A stretch of DNA of 64,000 nucleotides, from NCBI GenBank assembly GCA_963969595.1, contig OZ018416.1, positions 7,828,065 to 7,892,064 of the forward strand, in the 5' to 3' direction. Numbering within the stretch: the first letter of the stretch is position 1; every line of letters starts with the position of its first letter. Source of the stretch: Neckera pumila. Its lineage: Eukaryota > Streptophyta > Bryopsida > Hypnales > Neckeraceae. The notes beneath the pieces are model-generated. The model was given only the letters and a program-made list of their open reading frames with translations, was not told the DNA's origin and made no database searches. A program made the position numbers and the translations under genes. Positions 12,036-20,938 of this stretch are shown piece by piece.

Positions 12036-12485
12036 AATTAGTGCACTTTGAAAATTAGTGATGGGCTGCAATGTGCTCCTTTGGTTCCAAAATGAATTTC
12101 TAATTTTCCTTAATTTTATTGCAATAATAATTTTATTGCAATACTATACTTTGAATAGGGCTTTGAAATTCAAAGTTTCAAGATGATAGGAGTGCACCAA
12201 ACTTTACTTACAATTTGAATAGATTGAAAGGATGCTATTTTTAGTAAAAAACAAACAAAACTTTTGTCCAACAAAAAGATCATTTTGGAATGGAGGGAAT
12301 ATATTTTTTGGGGGTGAAAATTTGTACAATCCAAATGTTTAGCCTACACTAATTCAAATTAGTGTGGCTTCAGTAAATTAGTGTCACACACTTGAAAAAA
12401 TCAATACTAGCAAATTAGAAAATCCAAGCAACAATATCAACTAAAACCAATCTTGCAAACTGTGCCTGGGTCTCCGTTGTTCATA
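12036..12485 (+). repeat. first copy of a ~450 bp duplicated segment
   Basis: This segment recurs in direct orientation at 13318-13765. Shared stretches include GATGATAGGAGTGCACCAAA, AATTTGTACAATCCAAATGT, and ACCTTGCAAACTGTGCC-like sequence at the end. Copies differ by small indels and substitutions. A Stowaway-like MITE lies in both copies. Confidence 0.85.
12076..12297. mobile_element. Stowaway-like MITE
   Basis: The left end CTCCTTTGGTTCCAAAATGA is inverted at the right end as TCATTTTGGAATGGAGGGA. This resembles the Stowaway (Tc1/mariner) end CTCCCTCCGTCCCAAAAT. About 220 bp with no coding content, inside the duplicated segment. Confidence 0.6.
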
Positions 12486-12962
12486 CAACTCCCATTTCCC
12501 ATGAATACGCTGCCATTTCAATTTCGCTTGTGTGGTCTTATTCTTACTTTAGTCTTGGGATTTTTTTGAAATTCTGTTGCAACCAAAAAGGTGAAGGCAC
12601 CCAAATCCGTCAAAATAAGGAATTCATCATAGTTGGAGGCACCTTTTCCTAAAAATATTATTTTTTTTGTATTATTGAGTGAAAATCATGGCCCCTTTTA
12701 GAGTGTCAATGACCAAATCTTGCTTTGGTAATCGTGATTTGCTAAGACACAATATAATTTGTGACTCTTACCTTGCTTTTGAAGTGGTTTTCCAATGTCC
12801 AAATTTGAATTTTCTTACACCTACTCAAAGTGCTTTCGGATGATACAAATGCGCTTCCAATGATACAAATTTTGAGTTCTAAGTATAGACCATTCAAAAG
12901 TTAAAAATATACCGTGTGGACCAATATATCGTCAGACTGAGTTAGGACTGAGGATGCTCTTA

Positions 12963-13082
12963 GAGCAGCCCCACTCCAACACGGGGAAGCGACTCTTCAA
13001 ATGTTCTGCACCATTGATCTTCTAAGATCAATGGTGCAGAACATTTGAAGAGTCGCTTCCCCGTGTCGGAGTGGGGCTGCTC
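12963..13082. mobile_element. near-perfect hairpin MITE (PIF/Harbinger-like) with TTA target duplication
   Basis: The two ~59 bp arms (starting GAGCAGCCCCACTCCAAC and ending GTCGGAGTGGGGCTGCTC) are complementary with one mismatch and a loop of a few bases. TTA flanks both sides (12960-12962 and 13083-13085), as expected for PIF/Harbinger insertions. The left TTA directly follows GGATGCTC, the right end of another element of the same terminal type. A transcript would form a ~120 nt hairpin. Confidence 0.9.
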
Positions 13083-13165
13083 TTACGCAAGCTGAGTGGA
13101 GGGCTCCGGTATACCCTTGATGACTGATAAGCTTACTAATAACTGGAACTGACGGATGCCTTCAG
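13083..13165 (+). repeat. segment shared with 16143-16215
   Basis: Both places read CACAAGCTGAGTGGAGG or CGCAAGCTGAGTGGAGG, then GGATACCCTTGA or GTATACCCTTGA, then GGACTG/TGACTG and end at GATGCC. It is part of an older interspersed repeat. Confidence 0.65.
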
Positions 13166-13317
13166 TTGGTTTGGAGGTCATGGATGAAAATCGTCGCAAC
13201 CAATGGGACGTCTTGGAATCTTACACAGGAGATTAACTTACTGATCCCGCAAATACCAGACCCCGCGGTGATAGGCATACCGACCTATTCTAATTCAAAC
13301 GAGGGCTCACTCAAAAT

Positions 13318-13765
13318 TCGTGCACTTCAGAAATTAGTGATACTCCAAACTATTCCCTTGGTCCCAAAATGATTTTTTGGTTCCCCCCAGTTTTACTGCA
13401 ATAAGCTAATACTATAGTTTGGAAAGGACTTTGAGTTCAAAGCTTCAGGATGATAGGAGTGCACCAAACTTGACTTAATAATTTGAATAGATAGAATGAT
13501 GTCTTTTTAGCAAAAAAACAAAACAACATTTTGTCCAACCAAAAAATCATTTCGGAATGGAGGGAATATATTTTTTTTCTTGTGTGAAAATTTGTACAAT
13601 CCAAATGTTTAACCTATAGTAATTTAAAATAGTATGATTTTGATAAATTAATGTTTTGCACTATTGACTGGAGTAGAGTAAACCATGCCGGCAAATTGGA
13701 GAATCCAACTAGCAATATCAATCTAAAACCTTGCAAACTGTGCCCAGGTATCCATTATTCCTAAG
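13318..13765 (+). repeat. second copy of the ~450 bp duplicated segment
   Basis: Direct repeat of 12036-12485, containing a second copy of the Stowaway-like MITE (about 13353-13564, ends TTCCCTTGGTCCCAAAATGA and TCATTTCGGAATGGAGGG). Confidence 0.85.
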
Positions 13766-13951
13766 CTGTAATAAGCTTATTACAATTTCCCGTAGATGGG
13801 TTGTTAATTCCATTTTGTTTGTATGGCCCTACTTTCACTTAGTCCCTGTTTTTTTTGTTTTTTTTTCATTATTCTATTGCCAACCAATACCCGGGGAGGG
13901 GGGGGACAACTCAGTTATAATAGGCAGGGTTGTATGGCGTAATAAGTCAAT

Positions 13952-15078
13952 TTAGACTTGCGTATTCATTTATAATAATTTATAATAAGTCAATTAACCC
14001 CTAAAGGACCAACATGCGTTTTTTGGCAACATAGAAATTTTGGGCAGGTACGTGTGACTGGAGATTTGCATATTTTGGGCTGGAATTTTTATCGAAGGTG
14101 GGAACAAGGAATATCTTTCATATGCACCAAATTTCATGACATTTGGAAATACAAGTCAAAAGTTATGGCCTAATATGTTGTTTGTTTCTCAACTTGAGCA
14201 GTCCGGGCAGATAAGAAAAAATCACTTTTTTCAAAAATAAAAATTTGAAATTGGTTTATTAGATTTATATACACGTGAAAAGCTTAATCATTCCATTTTG
14301 ATCAATGAGTCAAACGTTACAAGGATTTTTAGTTTGCGGGCAATATGGATTGTTTATTCTAAAATAAACTTTGAAGTTGTTTATTTCACTCAATTTTTAA
14401 TATTTTTCAGAAAAAGTAAAATTTTAGGATGTAGATTGTTTATTACAACATTGCAACCATTGGGATTGGCATTTTCAATTTCATAATTAACTTCTTAACA
14501 ATTTAGTATTTTGAACCATTCTCTACTTCTTTCTACTCACTATTTTTTTTCTATATGTTATACAATTCCAAATAATCTGAAAATTTTTCAAGCATGTAGC
14601 CAACTTGCTTTGAAGAATGAATATAAAGAAGCTCAAACATTTTAGAATTTTTTTAATAATAATCTGACCTTGTGAAGTGCAGCTACCCAGTTTTTTGCAT
14701 GGCCAAAAAAAAGACTTTTGCCACTTCAAACTCTAATATCTTCCAATATACACGATGGAACTTTCTGAAATTTTTTCCACACATTCTCAAACCAGAGTAC
14801 TACAAGATCCTACGGTTACATGTGTCCAAAATGATATTTTTCAAAAATTTGGTACTTGTGCTAGAAATGGCAGTTTTGGAGCATTTTTGGTGAGAACATA
14901 GTCAAGGATCTTTAGGGGTTAAAGTGGTCACGTTGTCTGCCCATTTGTTCAAATCGTCCAATGTATCCGCCTGTCCGGGACATCCGATGATCCTAATTTG
15001 CCCAATGTGACAACAAAGATAAGGGCATAATAAAAACCTTCATTCATTATTAGTTATTATAAATGAATAAACAAGTCT
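13952..15078. repeat. inverted terminal segments hosting a TTAA element
   Basis: AGACTTGCGTATTCATTTAT with ATAATAAG after it (13952-13987) recurs inverted at 15047-15076 (TTATAAATGAATAAACAAGTC). The TTAA element at 13994-14922 appears to have inserted in an older AT-rich foldback whose ends are these two arms. Confidence 0.6.
13994..14922 (+). mobile_element. TTAA-flanked element, family 1 (copy 1)
   Basis: Starts TTAA-CCCCTAAAGGACC and ends CTTTAGGGG-TTAA, a terminal inverted repeat of about 9 bp next to TTAA on both sides. The interior is non-coding and shared along its length with three other copies (15078-16003, 39704-40633, 42107-43038): GCGTTTTTTGGC near the left, TTTTGGGCAGGTACGTGTGA, a TCAAAAGTTATG segment, and GAAATGGCAGTTTTGGAGC near the right. 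TTAA target sites with ends beginning CCC are the hallmark of piggyBac-type elements. No transposase is encoded, so it is non-autonomous. Confidence 0.85.
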
Positions 15079-16003
15079 TAACCCCTAAAGTTTCATAACT
15101 ATATAATCACCAAAAACGCTCCAAAACTACCATTTCTAATACAACTACCAAATTTTTGGAAATTTTTTTTGATACATGTAACCATAGGATCTTGTAGTAT
15201 GATATTTTGAAAACATGTGGTAAAAACTTCAGAAAATTCCACCGTGTGGATCATAAGATAAAAGCATGCAAAGTTTTGAAAACCATTTTTTCAATCCTGC
15301 GAAAAATCGGGCAGCTGCACTTTGCAAGCTCACTTTTCAATGAAAAAATGCCGATAAAGATGGTGCTTCTTTGAATTCAGTTTCCTAAACAAGTTGTCTA
15401 TATGCTTGAAAAATTTCACATCATTTGGAATTGTACAACATATAGGAAAAAAATAGTAAGTAGAAAGAAGTAGAAAATGATTCAAAATACTAAATTGTTA
15501 AAAATTTAATTATGGAATTTAAAAATGCCAATCCCAATGGTTGTAATGTTGTAATAATCAATCTACATCCTAGGATTTTATTTTTTTCCAAAAATATTGA
15601 AAATTGAGTTAAATAAATGACTTTAAAGGTTTTTTTAGAGTAGAGAATCTATAACTGCCCGCAAACCAAAAACCCTCATAACTTTTGACTCATTGATTGA
15701 AATGGAATGAATCAAAGCTTTTTAAGTATATAAATGAAGAAAACCAATTTCAAAAAAAAAAATCCAAAAAAAATGATTTTTTTTTATATGCCCAAACTGC
15801 CCAATTCCAAAAAAAAGTAACATATTAGGTCACAACTTTTGCCTCATATTTTGAAATGTCATGAAACTTGGTACACATGAAGATATTCCTTGTCCCCACC
15901 TTCTATTAAAATTTCAGCCTCAAATATGGATATCTCTAGTCACACGTACCTGCCCAAAATTTCTATACGGCCAAAAAACGTATGTTGGTCCTTTAGGGGT
16001 TAA
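15078..16003 (-). mobile_element. TTAA-flanked element, family 1 (copy 2, inverted)
   Basis: A family 1 copy in reverse orientation: TTAA-CCCCTAAAGTTTCATAAC at the left and GGTCCTTTAGGGG-TTAA at the right. It lies 155 bp from the forward copy at 13994-14922, so the two could pair as a long hairpin. Interior landmarks match copy 1 read in reverse (CATATAGGAAAAAAATAGTA, ACATATTAGGTCACAACTTT). Confidence 0.85.
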
Positions 16004-16877
16004 GTTATCGTATTTTATAAAATAAGACATAATAAATCTCCATATAATAAATGGGAGACGCTCCCCCGGGACCAATATCACATAAGTGCCAAGTGGCGCC
16101 TTATGCTGGTCAAAATGGAACTGACCGAGGCCACTTCATTTCCTTACACAAGCTGAGTGGAGGACCCGGGGATACCCTTGAGGACTGCCATACTACTAAC
16201 AGATGGATGCCATGTACACGGCAAGTCTAACTTAGAGGCCAGCAGTAAGAACCCCCAATTGGTCTCAAATCATTCCACAATTAAAGTGCCGTATTCTGAC
16301 CATCCTCTGGTTCCACTGGGGAGGCAATCCATTCCTGATCGATGTCCTATTGTGACTATGTATATTGTTTTCTTTCCGTGAAGGAGGAGATGCTCCGTGA
16401 TTAATTATGGCATGGTTCCCAAGGCAGTTGTGGCACATTAGGATTGCCTCCAAGACTCTCAATATTGCAACCAGCCCTTGATGCATTTTGCAACCAGCCC
16501 TTGGTTGGAAATAGGAAAGTCTCTATGCCCAAAACAATTTGAATAGAGTCTTCAACTTAAAAACTCATAATAAATGCGTTTTGAGAAATGAAATCTAAAA
16601 AATTATAGAAACCTTCCAAACTCTATTTTGCACCCAAGAAAATTTTACCACTGAAGAAATCCGCCTTGTTTAAGGGATCGGAAATGGGTTGCCTCCCCTA
16701 GTGCATTAGTTTTTGTCTGTAACAGCAGGCCAACTGTTTGCATAGAACCCCAAGTTGTAGTATGGTTACCAAAATCACTGGAGACCAATCATACGGAAGT
16801 ATTTGCACCCCAAGGGCAACTATTCACCTGTAGAATAAAATTAATGTGACACATGACATAGTGGGGTGGGTTGTAGG
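16004..16877. other. intergenic DNA with an older repeat
   Basis: Contains the repeat shared with 13083-13165 (at 16143-16215). Short frames such as 16157-16381 show no recognisable protein. Nothing else is supported. Confidence 0.4.
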
Positions 16878-17096
16878 TTAACCTTGGAACGATGCTACGG
16901 ATGTTCTTGGTGAGATGTGATGGATGACAAAGAATCCTTCTATGTAAGATTGGAATTTTGTGTAGAAAGAAAAGATTTTGTACAATAGTTTGACCTCCAA
17001 AGAGTGCTCTTCAGGGTCTTTTGGGAATCAAAATGATTCTCATGGTGCCCAAAAGAGATGATTTCCATGATAATTGGTCCACCCTGTAAGGATTAA
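16878..17096 (+). mobile_element. short TTAA-flanked element (copy h)
   Basis: 219 bp from TTAA-CCTTGGAACGATGC to CACCCTGTAAGGA-TTAA. It aligns with the element at 27078-27307 through GATGAATGACA/GATGGATGACA, AATTTTGTGTAG, and CAATAGTTTGACCTCCAA. It shares its right TTAA with the next element. Confidence 0.75.
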
Positions 17097-17616
17097 CCCT
17101 TGCCAACAATGTCATGGATGTTTACTAACCAATGGATGATAGAGATTCCTTTTGTGTTAAGACAAAAGGGTAGACAATAGAGGGGACTTGGGGGCTTTGG
17201 AGGGCCGTTTCAGGCCTGTTCTCTAATTTAGCTCGACTATGTGAATAGCGGTATGGGCTGTTAAAATTATTTTATTAAATAAAAAAATAAAAAAATAAAT
17301 TCAAACATCATTTTAAACAATTCATTTTCTTTTTCTTTTCAAAAATGACATGGCACCATTTTGACCACATTAACCAGCTGCTTCCCCTGCATTCTGGCAG
17401 TTTGGGAACGAAAGGGAATTTGCAATCTTCTGAAGGCCCCAAATCCCCTCTAATGTGTTCTTCTTTGGAATTTTGTGTGAAAAGGCTAGGGAGGTTGTGC
17501 GCAATAGTTTGACCTCCGATTAGTACTCTTTAGGGTTTTTTTTGGTAAGTAAATGATCTTCACGAAAAAACCAAAAGATTATTTTTGGGGTGACCAACCC
17601 GTCCTTCAAAGGTTAA
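17093..17616 (+). mobile_element. short TTAA-flanked element (copy i) with nested MITE
   Basis: Runs from TTAA-CCCTTGCCAACAATG to GTCCTTCAAAGG-TTAA. Without the nested 281 bp insertion at 17175-17455 it has the length of the short family. Shared landmarks are GGAATTTTGTGTGAAAAGG and CAATAGTTTGACCTCCGAT. It begins at the same TTAA that ends the previous element. Confidence 0.75.
17175..17455. mobile_element. CATTAG-ended MITE nested in a TTAA element
   Basis: Terminal inverted repeats CAATAGAGGGGACTTGGGGG (left) and CCCCAAATCCCCTCTAATG (right). The interior has GGGCCGTTTCAGGCC, shared with the elements at 32362-32634 and 44540-44842. It interrupts the short TTAA element, which dates it as younger. 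Confidence 0.7.
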
Positions 17617-17627
17617 TCCTAAAAAAA

Positions 17628-17748
17628 TGCGGTCCCCCTATGACCAAGGTAGTCATCCAAATGCTCTGAATACTAGTCCAATAGGTGCATTTTTTGTTTC
17701 TATAGCAAACAATGAAGTCATCTATTGGACACTTGTAGTCCTTATAAA
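17628..17748. repeat. interspersed repeat with core CCAATAGGTGCATTTTTT
   Basis: Reads CTATGACCAAGGTAGTCA, then CCAATAGGTGCATTTTTT, CAATGAAGTCATC, and GTCCTTA. A close copy lies at 60662-60785 and shorter ones at 38648-38730, 44904-44997 and 61906-61993. No coding content; function unknown. Confidence 0.7.
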
Positions 17749-17770
17749 GCATCAATCTAGAGTTAGACTC

Positions 17771-18752
17771 TTAACCTTAAAACGACAAGTCATTGTAGAA
17801 ATCATCTTTATAAAAAATTGTGTGAATCATTTGCTTATTCGATGGACATTCAAATGAGATTTTGGACAAGTACCTACAAGCTGAATTTTTGTTTTGATTT
17901 TTTGAGACTTTTATTGAAGATAGAAAAACTGATAAATTTGGTAAAAATATATAATTTTTTTTCAATTGGTGCCCAACAACAAAAGTTATGCCCAAATAAG
18001 CTCAAAACATGGGAAAAGGGGCAGCAAATTTTTTTTTGCAAAAATTAGAATTTTTTTTGAATTTTTTTTCTTATAGGTTATATTTTTGTCTATCTAAAAA
18101 GCTTTGATTCATTCCATTTTGATTTGTTATGAAAAATTTATAGACAATCTTATTTTTTGGGCACTTAGAGCATCTTCTAGCTGAAAAACATAACTTGTAA
18201 GATTAATTTTGGAGTGCATTTTTTACAATTTTTCAAAAAAACAAACTTCCACGTGGTTTAGTTTTTTTGCTAGAATAATCTCACCATTGGGATTAGTGCA
18301 TTTTAATTCCATATAAAAGATATTAATATTTTAGATTTTCCTTCTATCTTGTACCTACTTCTACTTACTAATTTTTTAAATAATGAAAATTAAATTTTTT
18401 TGGATTTCTTTTTTACTGCTAGACCCTCAACTCAATTCTCCACTATAAAAATTTAAAGCTCAAAACTCTACAGTGCAAAATTTGAAAGTTAAAAATGTTC
18501 AAAGTCAAAAAATCTCGTCCTACAATGTATTGAAAAACTTATTTTTTTTCACTTTAAACACAGATATCTTGCAGTTTGATCGGTCAAAAATAATGAAATT
18601 TTTTCTAAACAATTTCATACTGGTTAGGTGTAAGATCCTATGGTTAGATGTGCAAAAGAAACAAGTTTTGATTTTTTTTACTCTTTGCTATAGAAATGGC
18701 AGTTTTGAATGTTTTTTTGCAGAAAAAAGGCCTTGGACCTTCAAGGGTTTAA
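17771..18752 (+). mobile_element. TTAA-flanked element, family 3 (copy m)
   Basis: From TTAA-CCTTAAAACGAC to CCTTCAAGGGT-TTAA. The interior aligns with elements at 27806-28686 and 37460-38354: ATAAGCTCAAAAC, TTGGGATTAGTGCATTTTAA, AGATATCTTGCAGTTTG and ATGGCAGTTTTGAATG. The frame at 18473-18817 belongs to this repeat. The left end is more diverged than in its relatives, so that boundary is less sure. Confidence 0.65.
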
Positions 18753-20289
18753 AAAACTTGAAATTGCAGGCATTAGAGATCAAACTATCATGCAAGCCCT
18801 CCCGCCTTTTCACATAAAATTTTTAAAATGAACGTTTGCATTTGTGTCTTGCATAGAAGGATTATATGTCATCCATTAGACACTTAGTGTGTACAGTGAC
18901 TACAAAATTAAAGGTTGGTTTTTTGCCTAGGTAGATTATAACCCTCAAAATAACAAAATGTTGAAGACAATAATTGAAGGTATTCAAAAGATGGTATCTT
19001 GTTGTTGTTACTTGCTTGTGCTTGAAGATTATACTTTCTCCTTTGCGTAGACTAACTTTCAATCTTTGTAGGAATATATGTCCTTACATAGGTTATATTC
19101 TAAATTCCTCTCAATGCAATGAGGTTAAAATTTAGACCCCTAAGGAATACTAAGGAATTAAAACAGTTTTCTTTCTCTTTTTATTTAAAGTGTTTTCTCA
19201 TAAGTCATAAAAGAGAGGTGTGAAGAGCATTTTCTTAAAAAATGGGATCACTCAAACCTAACTTGAAAATGTACCATATTAATAGAAATTCATTACACAA
19301 TGTTCAAAACCTAGACATTGAAAATAAGGCTAAAATCTAAAAAATCTACCAAGTCAATATTAATTACTTTATTATTTTTCATACATCATTCAAATGTCAA
19401 TTTCAGACTTCACCTAAATTTATCACTCATTTATTATTCATGACTAAAGCCTTCAAACTTTACACTGAACATGCAATCTTGATGGTTGCTAGAAATTTAC
19501 ATTCTATTCTAATTAAACCTCCTTTTGTAGACAATAAATAGACATTTGTTTACTACACTAACAATGAAATGAAGGTTCAAATTTAGACTACATCTACCAA
19601 TTCATTTTTGACCTTCTATATGTGTACAAATAGCATTCAAAGTCATATTTGAGGTCCATTTAAATTTTATATCAATTTATTCATTTATGACCCCAAAATT
19701 CCTGGCTTAATATACATGATGATGCCGGTGAAATAACCTTAATCAATTTTGAGCAATTGTGAGTACAAATTTTGGAGGTTTTTTGGGAGGTTTTGGGATG
19801 AATTGGTGATTTTTAACTATGAAATTAGGGTTCACATCTAGAAAATCAACCTATTCAATTTTGACCTCCAATAACTTTTACATACAACTTAACTCTTACA
19901 TTCAACATAACTTTTACATACAAACATTCAAAAAGTCACACTTGAACTTCACCAAAGTTTAGTATCAATTTATTTATTCATGACAAAAAAAACCCTAACC
20001 TCATACATACAACAATGTGCATAAGAAAAAAATTTACTCAAATTTCAACTATCCTATACTATTTGGAGAGAGTGTTGGAGTTCTTTTTGTGGATTTTTGT
20101 AGAGACATTGTGAAGATTTTGGAGAGAGTTTTTGAAGAATTTTGAAGAATTTTTGGGTCATTTTTAAAGTTCTCGGAAGAGTTTTTGGGGATTTTTTTAG
20201 AGTTCTCGGAGGAATTTTTGGGGATTTTTTCTTCGGAGAGGTCTTGGTGCATGGGAGATTTTTCGTGGGGGCATATGAGTGGAAGCGGT
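18753..20289. repeat. three diverged copies of a ~250-290 bp segment
   Basis: At about 19330-19460, 19580-19700 and 19830-20000 a similar order recurs: a CTAAAATCTA/CAAATTTAGA segment, a TACCAATTCATTTTTGACC-like segment, CATTCAAA, TCA, TTGA, and TATCAATTTATT with CATGAC. The copies are strongly diverged. At 20100-20240 a separate short imperfect repeat (GAAGAATTTTTGGG; AGTTCTCGGA with TTTTTGGGGATTTTTT) precedes the transporter gene. No gene is seen. Confidence 0.5.
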
Positions 20290-20938
20290 CCCAGGCCCAC
20301 CCTCCTCCGCACACTGACGAACAGTTGTGTGGACGCACAGCCACCGTGAACCTAAAAGCCCAGCGACGCATCCGAGGCTGACACAAGGTATACCACCTTT
20401 CCCACCCAGACGCCCATCATCTCCTTTCCCCTTCCCCGCCGCTTCTCTGCAAAGAGCTTCTCGAACGTCCGAAGAACCAGTTCTACAACTTTTGTCTAAC
20501 AAATTTCTCTCTGGGTATCTTACCCAAGTTGTCCAGCAAGCGAGCAACTGCACGACCCAAGCCAATCCTTACTTGGAAAGCTCTCTTCGTGTGTGCAGAG
20601 CTTGGAAAACTTCGCGGAGTGCTGGTTGTTCAGGAGTTTGTGGGTGGAGTGTAGTTGCTGTGTCTAGCTGTGGTGGCTACGTTTTGGACCTTTCTTGGGA
20701 ATTCATTTGCGTTATGACAATAGCAAGTCTTGGGTACACCTCGGCAATGTGCATTCCCTAACCGAGAAGAGAGCAGTCGGGGGTGACAATCAGCGCAAGG
20801 TTGTGAATTCTTGGACGTGCAAGGACCGTGACTGTGAGTGCGGGAGTAGTCTTTGCGATTTCTTGCAAACTCTTTTGAGTCTCCCTGAGAGCTTTGTGTT
20901 TTAAGCTTTCGTTCCGTTTTCGCGACCTGGGATTCTTT
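20290..20938 (+). promoter_or_regulatory. presumed promoter and 5' leader of the sugar transporter gene
   Basis: This stretch is much richer in G and C than its surroundings and lies directly upstream of the transporter start. I see no clear TATA box. Open frames on both strands here look like products of base composition. Several upstream ATGs exist, so the transcription start cannot be placed. Confidence 0.4.

Noticed and set aside
20327..20761. 144-codon open frame upstream of the transporter
   Set aside because: Pro- and Ser-rich because of GC-rich leader DNA. It is not in frame with the transporter and has no recognisable domain.
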